Notes: a model not told the origin generated them from the sequence alone. DNA of 64,000 bases from SIG603 sp963611165 (GCA_963611165.1 CAVDQG010000001.1:62001-126000); one strand, 5' to 3'. Positions 43,271-52,996 are shown, counted from the first letter of the stretch. Numbers and translations: made by a program.

Positions 43271-46200
43271 TCAAAGTCCTAATCCCGGATAGCAATAGTT
43301 TGCGTCAAACACCTTTCCCGGAAGTCCGCTGAATGAGCTCTCATCGCCGTACTGCCAGATTACCATGTTATTGTAGATACTGCCTGTCGGCTTCTCGCTT
43401 CCCCAGCATGCTACCCACAGCGGTACTGATGAGCTGATATTGTAGAAACAACCTCGGAGGAACGTCGGGTTCGTGTAAAGACCTACCTTATATCCCGTCA
43501 AATTTCCGATAAACTCGTTCAAAATCGTGTTCATTGTGTTGCCAAGATTATACTGTCTCTGCTCCTCGATATCGTACCAAATTCCAAGTCGGAAGTTTGA
43601 TCCGCAATATTTCACAAGTCTCTTTACGTGTGCCGCCTCGCTCTGAGCCATGCTCTTGCTTGTGGCATATGAGTAGAGATAAATTCCGTAAGGAATACCG
43701 AGATCTTCGCACTTCTTGACATTTTCGACAAACCTTGCGTCGTCTTGATCGGTGTAGTTACCGCCGTAGCCGCAGCGGATAATGACAAAGTTAATTTCTT
43801 TTCTTATCGAATAAAGATTAACATCGCCGTTCCACTCGGAAATATCAATTCCGAATCCGCTCTTGCCGCTTGTATTTGTTGTGTTTGTATTGTTGCCACT
43901 ATTGTTGCTTGACGAACTTAAGTATTCACTTAAGCAATAGCCTACCGTGCCGTCGGACAGCATTATCATCGTCCAGCTGTTCACTGTCTCAAGCTTTGTT
44001 ACCTTTGTGCCTGATTTGCTAATCATGGTGACACGGTCATAATTTGTTCCCGCACCTTTTCTTACATTCAAATCAGATACATTAGTCGCAATTGTAGCTG
44101 TTGGTGTGGCATCACCGTCATAATTCGAACCGTCACGAACCTTTAAACCGACATATTTAGGATTGACATAACCGGTTCTTCCGTCCTTCATGAAAATCTG
44201 ATATGCGCCGCTCGCATTTCCCATGACATAGAATTCCGTGTTCTTATATATCTCACCGATTTTATTTGTTCTCGCCGAGTTGCTCCAAAGCGAGATTCTC
44301 GTTGTGGAGTAAGCGGTAAATTTAGACGGCATATTAAGCGCATACTTAGAGACATATCCTACTGTACCGTTGTAATTAACCTTTACAAGATACTGGCTGT
44401 TATCAAGAATCTGAACACTTGAGCCGGCCGAAAGCGTTTTTGAAACGCCCGAGCTTAAGTAACCGCTCTTGTGCATGGGAACAGATATTTTCACGGTTGC
44501 CTTGTTGTAATCGGAAATTATCTGTGCCTTATGAACAGAAGTTGAACTTCCCACCTTTGTGTGGCCGTCGCTCATGGCTTTAAAGGAGGACGCCTTGATA
44601 TAATAGGTCTTTCCTGCAGTAAGACCGCTGAGTGTGATCGAAGATCCGTACACTCTCTTCTTCGTGTAGGAGCTGAAAGAAGAGCTCGTGGAGTAAATCA
44701 CATATGCACCGTCTGCACCCGTAGCCTGAGTAAGCTTAACCTTAATCGAGCTGTTAGATACCGATATTGACTTTATCTTGGGAGCTTTGGGGACAATATA
44801 GAACTTAAAGGATTTCTTTCCCGCATAATCTCCGCTTCCGACAATGGTCATATCGGCTATGCCGACATTCTTGTTGTTACTGTAAGAGACAGTGTAATCG
44901 GTTCCGCTCTTGAGAGTTTTTCCCGATAATTTAACCGTCGGCGTCGGCTTTATGTTACTGCCCGTGTAGGCTAATTTTGAAGAACAGCTGACGCTTGCCG
45001 ATGTAATGCTTTTCTTTGTCTTTTTATTTGTTACCGTGCAGTAGCTTGAGAAACACTTACTGCTGTTAAAATTAATATAGCTTCTCGCCTTTATGTAATA
45101 GGTTTTACCCTCGCTAAGGTTCTTTATAACAGCATGGCCGTCGCTTGAATCAAGCGTTTTGTACGAGCCGAAGTTTTTGTCTGTCGAATAATAGAATCTC
45201 GTTGTCGAACCGCTCGACTGAGTGAAATAAACGTCAAGCTGTCCGCCGCCCTCGGTATTCTCGGTCTTTGTGATTTTAGGCGTTACGGGCACAATAGCAA
45301 ATGTTGCTTTCATGCTTCCGACATAATTTCCCATACCGTAAACGGTGACATAGCCCTTGCCACAGCTCTTGTTTGTCGAATAGGAAACTCTGTAATCGGT
45401 GCCCTCTTTCAGCACGGCACCGCCGTAAACCGTGACTGCAGGCTTAATCTGACTTCCCGTGTAGGAATATTTATCTCCGTTCTTTAACACAACGCCCGTC
45501 AGACTTCCCTTGACAAAAACGCTGTTGACGGCAGTTTTGTCAGAAGCATAATTAATCTTGTCCGAACCCGTATACTGTGCGTAAACTCTGTAGTAGCAGT
45601 TAGCAAGAGAAACGGCATCGATTGTTATTGTCGTGCTTGTGCTCGTAACAGTCTTTGCGTCACTCATGTTGCTTTTCTTCGAGTACTCTATGATATACTT
45701 CGTGCCGCTCGGATTTTCTGAGCTTAGCTTAAAGGTAAGCTTGCCTGCGACTGAATTATCAATTGAAACGACCTCGGGGACGCTCGGCGTTATGGTGAAA
45801 CTTGCTACCGCCTCGCCGGAATAATTTCCTACGCCCTCGACAACGGCTCTTGCCGTACCGATTGAAGTATTATTCTCAAATTCAACCGTGTAGTCTTCGC
45901 CCTCTTCGAGAACCTCGTCTTCCTCATCCTTAACGGTGACTTCGGGCTCGATAGCCTTGCCCGTGTACTCGGCATCGTTATACTGCGTTTCAGCCGATGT
46001 GATAAGTGAAATTGTCGTGAGCTCCGCCACATCGCTGAACTCTGATTTTTCCTCACCGCTCACAACCTGAGCCGTGTAATAATATGAAGAAGAGCTGTCA
46101 AGCTTATCTGTCTTTACCGTATTGCTATCGGAGCTTATCTCGATATAGTCGCTCATATCGGCATTTTTGGAGTATCTGAGGACATAACTGCTGCCCTCCG

Positions 46201-47350
46201 GCGCATTGCCGCCAAAGGTTATTTCTGCCACACCATCCTCGAGAGTGAATCCCGTTACAGTCGGCTTCTGAAGCTTAATCGTGAAATTCACGCTCTTCTC
46301 TCCGCTGTAATCTCCGATACCGCTTATCACTGCAGTAGCCTGACCGGCCGAAACATTGTCGCTTAAAGTAACGGTATAGTCCGTGCCCTCGACAAGTGTT
46401 TTGTCTTCAAGACTAACTTTAATCTCAGGGACAACGCACTCGCCCGTATAGTAAGCTTCACCGATTTCTACCGTGGCATTTGAAATATCAGCCGTATCAA
46501 GCTTTTCTGTCTTTGTAACTTCAAGCTCCACGCTTACGGTGTTCTCGATGCTCTCTGAAGAATAGCTGTAATTGAGCTTTGCGCTGTCGTTAATCTCCGC
46601 CGTATAAGCCGCATACTCCTCGGAATATTCTGTTCCCGTCAAAGCAGGCATCCAGCTCGGAAGAGAGAAAATATAGAGATTATCTTTAGTGAAAGCAGAA
46701 ATTTCCGCTTTTAATTCGGTAAGCTTTTTAAGCTTATCGATGTCAAACGGCTTTTCATCTTGATTTTCTTCAAGCTTTATATCTGCCAAATCAAGCTTTG
46801 AAAGCGACTCGAATTTCTCGATTCCGTCAAGGCTTTTGATTTCCGATAAATCAAGCGTGATACTGTCGTCTGAAAAATCAAGCTCTGTGACCTCGGCAAT
46901 TTTTGTGAGGATTTCCTTTGTCAGTCCGTCATCATCGGAAAGATTTTCGAAAATCTCCTTAGTGCCGATATATTCACGAAGAAGCTTTCTGAAATTCTCG
47001 TCCTTAAAGACCTCGGAAAAACTTTCTGCAGTCTCCTCGGGCTCTTCTGTCGGCTCGGCAGTAGGCTCTGCCGTTGGTTCGGCTGTCGGCTCAGCTGTCG
47101 GTGAAGCCGAAGCCTCCTCACTCTCCGACTCCTCGGACGAAAAAACAATAATGGTTCCGTCATCGGTCACCTGATAGTTTTCTCCGTCAAGAGCGTCGGA
47201 CAGTTCCGACTGCTCACCGTCTTCTGTTATATATGCGTCCGAGTTCTGAGAAACGCCGGTTTCGTCCGCAAAAGCTGCTGCCGATCCCTCAAAAATAACA
47301 GACGCGCACATGATAAGTGCAAGTATTCTCTTAAATCTGTTGGATTTCAT
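43271..47350 (-). CDS. Secreted multidomain GH25 muramidase
   Basis: 1359 residues. Signal peptide (about 1-29, cleavage after AAAFA), then a Pro-Thr-Ala-Glu repeat linker (about 84-105). A leucine-rich-like segment follows (LSEIKSLDGIEKFESLSKLD, near 170-215). Four copies of a bacterial surface repeat come next (YYTGECVVPEIKVSLED, EYTGKAIEPEVTVKDEE, SYTGSQIKPAVTVYGGA, AYTGSNIKPTPTVKLSG), alternating with FN3-like modules. Three SH3-type wall-binding modules sit at about 960-1145. The C-terminal GH25 domain (from about 1163) has FGIDISEWNG, the catalytic DIE in WYDIEEQ and VIWQYGDES. It cleaves the MurNAc-GlcNAc bond of peptidoglycan outside the cell. AGGAG precedes the start. No sortase motif or membrane anchor was seen. 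Confidence 0.9.
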   Translation of the reverse strand: MKSNRFKRILALIMCASVIFEGSAAAFADETGVSQNSDAYITEDGEQSELSDALDGENYQVTDDGTIIVFSSEESESEEASASPTAEPTAEPTAEPTAEPTEEPEETAESFSEVFKDENFRKLLREYIGTKEIFENLSDDDGLTKEILTKIAEVTELDFSDDSITLDLSEIKSLDGIEKFESLSKLDLADIKLEENQDEKPFDIDKLKKLTELKAEISAFTKDNLYIFSLPSWMPALTGTEYSEEYAAYTAEINDSAKLNYSYSSESIENTVSVELEVTKTEKLDTADISNATVEIGEAYYTGECVVPEIKVSLEDKTLVEGTDYTVTLSDNVSAGQATAVISGIGDYSGEKSVNFTIKLQKPTVTGFTLEDGVAEITFGGNAPEGSSYVLRYSKNADMSDYIEISSDSNTVKTDKLDSSSSYYYTAQVVSGEEKSEFSDVAELTTISLITSAETQYNDAEYTGKAIEPEVTVKDEEDEVLEEGEDYTVEFENNTSIGTARAVVEGVGNYSGEAVASFTITPSVPEVVSIDNSVAGKLTFKLSSENPSGTKYIIEYSKKSNMSDAKTVTSTSTTITIDAVSLANCYYRVYAQYTGSDKINYASDKTAVNSVFVKGSLTGVVLKNGDKYSYTGSQIKPAVTVYGGAVLKEGTDYRVSYSTNKSCGKGYVTVYGMGNYVGSMKATFAIVPVTPKITKTENTEGGGQLDVYFTQSSGSTTRFYYSTDKNFGSYKTLDSSDGHAVIKNLSEGKTYYIKARSYINFNSSKCFSSYCTVTNKKTKKSITSASVSCSSKLAYTGSNIKPTPTVKLSGKTLKSGTDYTVSYSNNKNVGIADMTIVGSGDYAGKKSFKFYIVPKAPKIKSISVSNSSIKVKLTQATGADGAYVIYSTSSSFSSYTKKRVYGSSITLSGLTAGKTYYIKASSFKAMSDGHTKVGSSTSVHKAQIISDYNKATVKISVPMHKSGYLSSGVSKTLSAGSSVQILDNSQYLVKVNYNGTVGYVSKYALNMPSKFTAYSTTRISLWSNSARTNKIGEIYKNTEFYVMGNASGAYQIFMKDGRTGYVNPKYVGLKVRDGSNYDGDATPTATIATNVSDLNVRKGAGTNYDRVTMISKSGTKVTKLETVNSWTMIMLSDGTVGYCLSEYLSSSSNNSGNNTNTTNTSGKSGFGIDISEWNGDVNLYSIRKEINFVIIRCGYGGNYTDQDDARFVENVKKCEDLGIPYGIYLYSYATSKSMAQSEAAHVKRLVKYCGSNFRLGIWYDIEEQRQYNLGNTMNTILNEFIGNLTGYKVGLYTNPTFLRGCFYNISSSVPLWVACWGSEKPTGSIYNNMVIWQYGDESSFSGLPGKVFDANYCYPGLGL
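47041..47103 (-). repeat. Five-copy 12-bp repeat encoding Pro-Thr-Ala-Glu
   Basis: Five 12-bp units in the GH25 gene encode PTAE four times and PTEE once. The units differ at synonymous positions, so the array is old rather than freshly expanded. It is a flexible linker between the N-terminal region and the leucine-rich-like segment. Confidence 0.75.
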
Positions 47351-47397
47351 GTCGAATTACTCCTACAAATATATTTCTGTCCTAATTCTAACACAAA

Positions 47398-47420
47398 GAG
47401 ACGACTAAAACAGTCGTCTC
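47398..47420 (-). terminator. Terminator after the MreB-like gene
   Basis: A 9-bp stem (GAGACGACT 47398-47406 with 47412-47420, loop AAAAC on the plus strand). On the minus strand TTTGTGTT follows, a modest T tract. It separates the recD2-comF-mreB-like transcript from the GH25 gene. Confidence 0.65.
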
Positions 47421-47509
47421 CTTGTAAAAAATATGCAAAATTATGAAAAGATAATTAAACAGTAATCGTGCTGTAATATACTTACGTATTTATACTCCCG
47501 TATTTATAC

Positions 47510-48523
47510 TTACGCACCCTTGTATCTTATGAGAGCGTTTCTCGCACGCTTATCTTTCAAATCAAAAATGCGTGATGCGCCGTTTATCGCCGCAAGCTCG
47601 GGTCTTGTGGGAATGAAAACATTTAAGCCCGTCAGTCGGTGCATATATCTGTCGAGCGAATCGATTTTTGCTCCGCCGCCAACTATCGTCAAGCCGTTTG
47701 CAGCAAGCTTCTTGAGAGAATTATCGTCAAGCTGAGCCATAACATCGAGAACGAGATCCGCAATCTGACCGAGAATTCCCGATATTGCCGCCGAAGAATC
47801 CGCCGATGAAACGATTTCTTTCTTTGGCATACAAGTGCGAATGTCCATTCCTCTTACCTCGCAGAAAACATCCTTTTCGGGGGTGAGTGCGGATACGGTA
47901 CGCATTTTAAGATCTTCAATCGTCAGGTGGCCCGTCTGAATTCCGTATTTTTTCAGAACCATACGGATGAGCGCCTCATCCATGTCCTTTCCTCCGAGAT
48001 TGAGCGATGCGCTAACCTCGGGAACTCCCTTTCGGCAGACGGTACAGCTTGAGCGGCTCTTTCCCATATCGAGAACAAGAACGGGATCGTCAGTGAAGAT
48101 ATTTCTTCCCGCACCGAGTGCCGCACAGCATCCCTCATTCAAAAAATAGACCTTGTGAATGCCGTTGTCCTCCATAATCTCGACAAAAGCCTGTCTTTCA
48201 ACAGAAGTCATATCATCGGGGGCGCTTATGTAGGCGGCAGGAAGAGAAATTCTTCCGCTTGCGATTTTTTTGATGTGCTTATTTAAAAGGTAAGATGCCA
48301 TCGGGAAATTCTGAACCTTTCCCCATGAAAAAACATCCCGAACCTCGACAACCCTTGCGGCTCTGTCCACAAGCTGTCTTGCCTCTCTGCCCGAAGCCAA
48401 AACAGCCTCGTCTCTCACGTCCACGGCAATGGAGCTCGGCTCATTCACGACAACGCCCTTGCCGTCTATATATATTCTCAAGCCCGATGTTCCCGGGTCT
48501 AATGCTATCTCAGGATTTAACAT
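47510..48523 (-). CDS. MreB-like actin-fold protein, divergent
   Basis: 337 residues, the length of MreB. Phosphate-1 loop reads ALDPGTSGLRIYIDGKG (7-23); the adenosine motif near the C-terminus reads TIVGGGAKIDSLDRYMHRLT. The phosphate-2 segment, which in MreB carries three glycines, is VLVLDMGKSRSSCTV, so the glycines are lost. It should still fold like actin and may organise the cell wall machinery, but nucleotide hydrolysis is in doubt. It follows comF by 18 bp with AGGAGG in the gap and ends the recD2 operon. mreC and mreD are not here, so it is probably not the main MreB. Confidence 0.75.
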   Translation of the reverse strand: MLNPEIALDPGTSGLRIYIDGKGVVVNEPSSIAVDVRDEAVLASGREARQLVDRAARVVEVRDVFSWGKVQNFPMASYLLNKHIKKIASGRISLPAAYISAPDDMTSVERQAFVEIMEDNGIHKVYFLNEGCCAALGAGRNIFTDDPVLVLDMGKSRSSCTVCRKGVPEVSASLNLGGKDMDEALIRMVLKKYGIQTGHLTIEDLKMRTVSALTPEKDVFCEVRGMDIRTCMPKKEIVSSADSSAAISGILGQIADLVLDVMAQLDDNSLKKLAANGLTIVGGGAKIDSLDRYMHRLTGLNVFIPTRPELAAINGASRIFDLKDKRARNALIRYKGA

Positions 48524-48541
48524 AGGTTAAATTCATCCTCC

Positions 48542-49198
48542 TCAGTCAAGTGTGCCGTCTGATACGGAATATGCCGCACATATGCCGAAAACCTCTTTCG
48601 CTCCCGACTCATACAGCACCTTTGCGCACTCGCTTATCGTTGCGCCGGTTGTTATTATATCATCAACAAGAATGATTGTCCTGTCTTTTATGTAATTTTC
48701 CGAAGAAAAATCGTAGACTCCGACAACATTTCTCTTTCGTTCCTCTGCGTTAAGGCTGTGCTGAACCAAATTGTTCCTATTTTTCTTCAAAAGCTTCACG
48801 CACGGCAAATTTGTCTTTGCCGACAGACTCTCGGCAAGCCTTTGAGCCTGATTATATCCTCTTTTCCGCTCTCTTGATTTCGTCATGGGTACAAAAGTGA
48901 TTATATCGGCTTTAATCTCCCATTCCTCCAAATTGAGCCGCATAAGCTCGGCAAAATCATCACTCATGCGGTACGCCCCCGAAAATTTGAATGCCTGAAC
49001 ACTGTCACGAAATCCGTCCGTATAACTCTGACAGGAAATAACTCTCATCGTGTTCTTCCCGTCAAGAGAAAGGCTCGTTTCGGTTGGTTTGATTTTCTCG
49101 AGACAATCGTCACAAAGACAACCGCTCGGTATTGCCTCGCCACAATTCAAGCACTTAGGCGGATAGAGAAGCAGTCTGATTTTTTCAAGCGTCTTCAT
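48542..49198 (-). CDS. comF: ComF family phosphoribosyltransferase-like protein
   Basis: About 218 residues. An N-terminal zinc site CLNCGEAIPSGCLCDDC (C-x2-C and C-x-C-x2-C) precedes a PRTase fold with the PRPP loop IILVDDIITTGATISECAKV. ComF is needed for DNA uptake in competent bacteria and may work with a helicase, but many non-competent Clostridia keep it. It overlaps the end of recD2. ATG 49198 or ATG 49210 may be the start; neither has a strong ribosome site, so coupling to recD2 translation is likely. Confidence 0.85.
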   Translation of the reverse strand: MKTLEKIRLLLYPPKCLNCGEAIPSGCLCDDCLEKIKPTETSLSLDGKNTMRVISCQSYTDGFRDSVQAFKFSGAYRMSDDFAELMRLNLEEWEIKADIITFVPMTKSRERKRGYNQAQRLAESLSAKTNLPCVKLLKKNRNNLVQHSLNAEERKRNVVGVYDFSSENYIKDRTIILVDDIITTGATISECAKVLYESGAKEVFGICAAYSVSDGTLD

Positions 49199-51434
49199 TT
49201 TCTTCATCACTGTCGACTGTCGCGTTCACCGCCTCGATTATGAATTTATCAAGTCCCGTAAAACGCTTGGTTTTGCTGTCGTTCTCCACCATTTTTCTCA
49301 CTACGTCCCTTTGACCTATGAGAATAAGCAGTTTCTTTGCCCTCGTAACTCCCGTGTACAGCAAATTTCTGTAGCATAACTTCGGCGTACAGCGGTAAAG
49401 CGGAATTATTACAGCCGGGAACTCGTTTCCCTGACTTTTGTGAACGGTCACGGCATAGGCATGCTCAAGCTCCGAGCCTGCCTTGTCGGTATCGTAGGTG
49501 ACAAGTCTCTCGTCCATTACAACACGGATAACGCCCGCCGCACGGTCTATTTCCTTTATAACTCCCATGTCACCGTTGAAAACGCCCTGACCCGCACTTC
49601 CGTCTGCTTTTTCCCACGGAAGCTCATAGTCGTTCTTAATCTGCATGACCTTGTCGCCCTCACGGTAGACCGTGCCGTAAATCTCCTGCTGTTTTTTCTT
49701 TCCGTCAACGGGATTTATCGCATCTCGAAGTATGCTGTTGAGATTCATCGTACCGACTTCGCCCTTTCGTGACGGACACAAAACCTGAATATCCGTCACC
49801 GAGGAATATCCGTAGGTGTTCGGCAGTCGCTTGACGCAAAGCTCCTTCACCGTCTCGCAAAGGCTCTGTGCGCTGTCCCGTCCCATAAAGAAAAAGTCGT
49901 TATTGCGGACATTTAGCTCGGGCATATTTCCCTCGACTATTCTGTGGGCACTCGTCACAATCAAGCTTTCCATGGACTGGCGGAAAATCTCTTTGAGCTC
50001 AACTGTCGGGAAGCATTTCGATGCGATAAGATCACCGAGAACATTTCCCGCACCGACGCTTGGAAGCTGGTCGCTGTCACCGACTAAAATAAGTCGGCAG
50101 CCAAGCGGAAGCGCATGAAGAACTCCCTCGAAAACATTTGTATCCACCATAGAAAGCTCATCGATAACAACGCAGTCGCATTCAAGCGGATCTCTCTCGT
50201 TCTTTGTAAAAATCGGATTGTCGTGCTCGTCCCAGTCCACCTGTAAGAGTCTGTGAATCGTCTTAGCCTCCTCGCCCGTCACCTCGCTCATTCTCTTTGC
50301 GGCTCTGCCCGTGGGAGCGGCAAGAAGAACCTTCTCGCCCTTTTCCTTAAGCAGTCTGATTATAGCGTTAAGCGTGGTTGTCTTTCCCGTGCCGGGGCCG
50401 CCCGTCAAAATAAGCAGTCCCTTTTGGAGTGCGGCTCTGATAGCGTCCTTTTGCTTTTCGGCATAAGCGATTCCGTCTTCTCGCTCGATTCTCTCTATAT
50501 CCTCGTCCACCCCGTCAAGAACTTGCGGCGGATAGTGAAGCATGAGCGCAAGCCTTTCCGCAGAAAACTTCTCGGCGTGGTAAACATTCGGCAGAAACGC
50601 ATAATTTTTCCCGTCTATTTCTTCTCTCACGAGGTCAAAGGTCTCGACAAGCTTATCTATGCAGTCGCTCACCGTTATTTCGCTGACGCCGAGCATATGA
50701 GCCGACACAGGAATAAGCTTTTCTATGGGCAAACAGGTGTGGCCGCCGCTGACTAAATTATGTTTCAAAACATAAAGTATGCCCGCCTTTACTCTTATAT
50801 CGGAGTCGGGAGCTTTCTCAAGCTTCAGCGCAATGGAATCTGCCGCCGCAAACTCAACTCCTATGCTCTCATCACAAAGAACATATGGGTCATCGTTTAT
50901 CAGATCCTTAGAATTTGCACCGAAAGCCTTCCAAACACGAACCGTCTGGTCGGGCTTGATTCCGTATTCGCCGAGAAACAGCATAAGCTCTCGAATGCCG
51001 TAGACACGCTTGACCTCCTCGGAAATATCAAGCGCCTTTGCATAGGAAATTCCCCTTATCTGCGAGAGTCTTTTCGGCTCATTTTCTATGACCGAAAGAG
51101 TGTTCTCGCCGAACGCCTCGACTATTCTCCTTGCCGTGGCGGGGCCTATTCCCTTGACCGCACCGCCCGAAAGATAGCGAAGTATTGCCGCCGTGGTTTT
51201 TGGAGCGGTTTTCTCAAATGCGGTAGCCTTGAACTGTCTGCCAAAGGTGGGGTGATTTGTCCAAACGCCGAAAAGCCGCACCTCTTCGCCCTCACTGACA
51301 TAGGGGAGTATGCCGACGGCGGTGACAAGCTCGTCACCGCTTTCAAGCTCTATTACGCTGTATTGATTTTTTTCGTTGTGAAAGATTATATTTTCGACTG
51401 AGCCTGAAAGCTCCAAAAGCTCCTGTTCGGACAT
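49185..51434 (-). CDS. recD2: RecD2-type ATP-dependent DNA helicase
   Basis: 749 residues, the usual RecD2 length. The N-terminal domain carries the helix-hairpin-helix-like VKGIGPATARRIVEAFGE (about 94-111). The SF1B helicase core has Walker A GGPGTGKT (345-352), Walker B CVVIDELSM (421-429), and the final motif YAVTVHKSQGNEFPAVIIPL. It is a 5'-3' helicase for DNA repair and mismatch processing, without the RecBC partners of RecD1. GAAGAA ahead of the start is weak. It leads the recD2-comF-mreB-like operon from the promoter at 51487-51515. Confidence 0.94.
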   Translation of the reverse strand: MSEQELLELSGSVENIIFHNEKNQYSVIELESGDELVTAVGILPYVSEGEEVRLFGVWTNHPTFGRQFKATAFEKTAPKTTAAILRYLSGGAVKGIGPATARRIVEAFGENTLSVIENEPKRLSQIRGISYAKALDISEEVKRVYGIRELMLFLGEYGIKPDQTVRVWKAFGANSKDLINDDPYVLCDESIGVEFAAADSIALKLEKAPDSDIRVKAGILYVLKHNLVSGGHTCLPIEKLIPVSAHMLGVSEITVSDCIDKLVETFDLVREEIDGKNYAFLPNVYHAEKFSAERLALMLHYPPQVLDGVDEDIERIEREDGIAYAEKQKDAIRAALQKGLLILTGGPGTGKTTTLNAIIRLLKEKGEKVLLAAPTGRAAKRMSEVTGEEAKTIHRLLQVDWDEHDNPIFTKNERDPLECDCVVIDELSMVDTNVFEGVLHALPLGCRLILVGDSDQLPSVGAGNVLGDLIASKCFPTVELKEIFRQSMESLIVTSAHRIVEGNMPELNVRNNDFFFMGRDSAQSLCETVKELCVKRLPNTYGYSSVTDIQVLCPSRKGEVGTMNLNSILRDAINPVDGKKKQQEIYGTVYREGDKVMQIKNDYELPWEKADGSAGQGVFNGDMGVIKEIDRAAGVIRVVMDERLVTYDTDKAGSELEHAYAVTVHKSQGNEFPAVIIPLYRCTPKLCYRNLLYTGVTRAKKLLILIGQRDVVRKMVENDSKTKRFTGLDKFIIEAVNATVDSDEENEDA

Positions 51435-51486
51435 TAGCTGGTTCTTCTTTCTTCAAATAGTTCTGTTTTCTTTAATACTATATTTT

Positions 51487-51515
51487 ATTATACCCTATCG
51501 GCAAAGCAATTGCAA
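51487..51515 (-). promoter_or_regulatory. Promoter of recD2
   Basis: TTGCAA (51515-51510), 17-bp spacer, TATAAT (51492-51487) on the minus strand, about 45 bases before the recD2 start. The 370-bp space to the divergent lipoprotein gene otherwise holds AT-rich sequence only. Confidence 0.75.
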
Positions 51516-51710
51516 AGTGTGATGAAGCTCCGATTTACTACTGATTCACATATTTCTGTGCGGTTTGTTCGCTATAATATATACTATCTATATTATCAAA
51601 AATGTATATATATTCTGCATTTTACGATAAAATTTATCAAAAAAAATATTTTTTCAGCCGCAAATTATCAAAAATAAGAGTAATCTCCACTTATAAACAA
51701 TATATTTTTG

Positions 51711-51739
51711 TGGACAAATAACAAAAATCAGAGTATAAT
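51711..51739 (+). promoter_or_regulatory. Promoter of the lipoprotein gene
   Basis: TGGACA (51711-51716), 17-bp spacer, TATAAT (51734-51739), about 60 bases before the start. GGAGG lies 11 bases before the ATG. Confidence 0.7.
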
Positions 51740-51804
51740 CGAGTGCAGATGTTCCCGACCTCAATTTAAGTCGGATAGAATAATATACGGAGGATTTTCA
51801 CAAA

Positions 51805-52932
51805 ATGAAAGCTATCAAAAAAATCACCGCTCTCATGCTGGCTCTTGCCATGAGCCTTTCTCTGAGCGGCTGCTATAACAAGGATCTCACTTGGGCGGCT
51901 AAGGACGGCGACAACACCGCCGCTATCGGAATTTATCTCTACTATCTCTATGTCGCTTATGACAACGCCGCAGACTTGGTTGATTCCGACACCGAGGTTC
52001 TCAAGGCTACGATTGACGGAGAATCGGCAGAAACTTGGATAAGAAACAAGGCAATGAATTATCTGCAGTCCTACCTTTGGGTAAGCGATAAAATCAAGGA
52101 GTATAATCTTGATTTGACAGAGGACGAGAAAACTTCAGCCGAGCAGACCACAAGCTACCTCATCAGCTACTACATGACGGGCTTTGACGATCTCGGAATC
52201 AGTCAGGACAGCTTCAACAAGGCTTATTCCGAGTACAACATCATGTTCAAAAAGCTCTTCGATTACTACTACAACGAGGGCGGAGAATTTGCAATTGACA
52301 AGGACGAATTAAAAGAGTCTTTCGTAAAAGATAAGTACAGCTTCCAGTATATGTACGGCTCTCTCACCACAACAGATGATGACGGCAACACGACAGATAT
52401 TTCCGACGAGGAAAAAGAAGCTCTGACAGCCGATTTTGAAAGCTACAAGAAAAAGGTCGAGACAGGATATCAGACTCTTGAGTATTGCTCTCAGGAATAC
52501 CAGATAGAGATTAATTCCGATTCTGCTCCTTATGTCTCCGTTGACTCCACCGACTTTGTCGGCGAAAGCTATCCTAATGAGCTTGTAGCCGCAGTTAAGG
52601 AAATGGACAACAACACCCTTAAGCTTTTCGAGGCAGACGGCAAGCTTGTTCTTCTCCAGAAGAATGACATAAACACTGCGTTTGATACGGCTTACGCAAG
52701 CTCCTCCGACAGACTGAGCATGATGCTCGACCTCAAGAGCGATGAGTTTAACAGCTACATTCTCGAGCAGGCAGCTGCCGAAAAATCCGATATTGAGATT
52801 AACGAAGCCGCTATCAAGAGCTGCAAGCTTAAGTCCCTTGTAACCGACTCAAACAAAAACGGTTCTTCCTCAGCTTCATCGGAAGCAAGCGAATCAAGCG
52901 AATCCGGCGAAGAATCAAGCGCGGCAGGATAA
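51805..52932 (+). CDS. Secreted lipoprotein of unknown function (PrsA/SurA N-domain-like)
   Basis: 375 residues with a lipoprotein signal: KAIKKITALMLALAMSLSL then lipobox LSGC, so the mature protein starts at C23. The body is mostly helical and acidic, with DLTEDEKTSAEQTTSYLISY and YSEYNIMFKKLFDYYYNEGG. The order of an N-terminal helical part and a middle insertion recalls PrsA-type foldases, but I find no parvulin catalytic motif. The Ser-rich C-terminus (SSSASSEASESSESGEESS) is probably a wall-spanning tail. Likely a membrane-anchored chaperone-like protein; the function is not established. Confidence 0.7.
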   Translation: MKAIKKITALMLALAMSLSLSGCYNKDLTWAAKDGDNTAAIGIYLYYLYVAYDNAADLVDSDTEVLKATIDGESAETWIRNKAMNYLQSYLWVSDKIKEYNLDLTEDEKTSAEQTTSYLISYYMTGFDDLGISQDSFNKAYSEYNIMFKKLFDYYYNEGGEFAIDKDELKESFVKDKYSFQYMYGSLTTTDDDGNTTDISDEEKEALTADFESYKKKVETGYQTLEYCSQEYQIEINSDSAPYVSVDSTDFVGESYPNELVAAVKEMDNNTLKLFEADGKLVLLQKNDINTAFDTAYASSSDRLSMMLDLKSDEFNSYILEQAAAEKSDIEINEAAIKSCKLKSLVTDSNKNGSSSASSEASESSESGEESSAAG

Positions 52933-52950
52933 CAGTAATTCACGAAATAA

Positions 52951-52977
52951 AAGGCGGTCAATCGACCGCCTTTTTTT
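52951..52977. terminator. Bidirectional terminator
   Basis: A 9-bp stem (AAGGCGGTC 52951-52959 with 52964-52972, loop AATC) followed by a long T tract on the plus strand and TTTTATTT on the minus strand. It serves the lipoprotein gene and the tldE operon. Confidence 0.9.
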
Positions 52978-52996
52978 CTGTCTTTTATTTCTTTTA

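Noticed and set aside
47041..47103. CRISPR-like or phase-variable repeat
   Set aside because: In frame, 12-bp units with synonymous differences; a protein linker, not an array.
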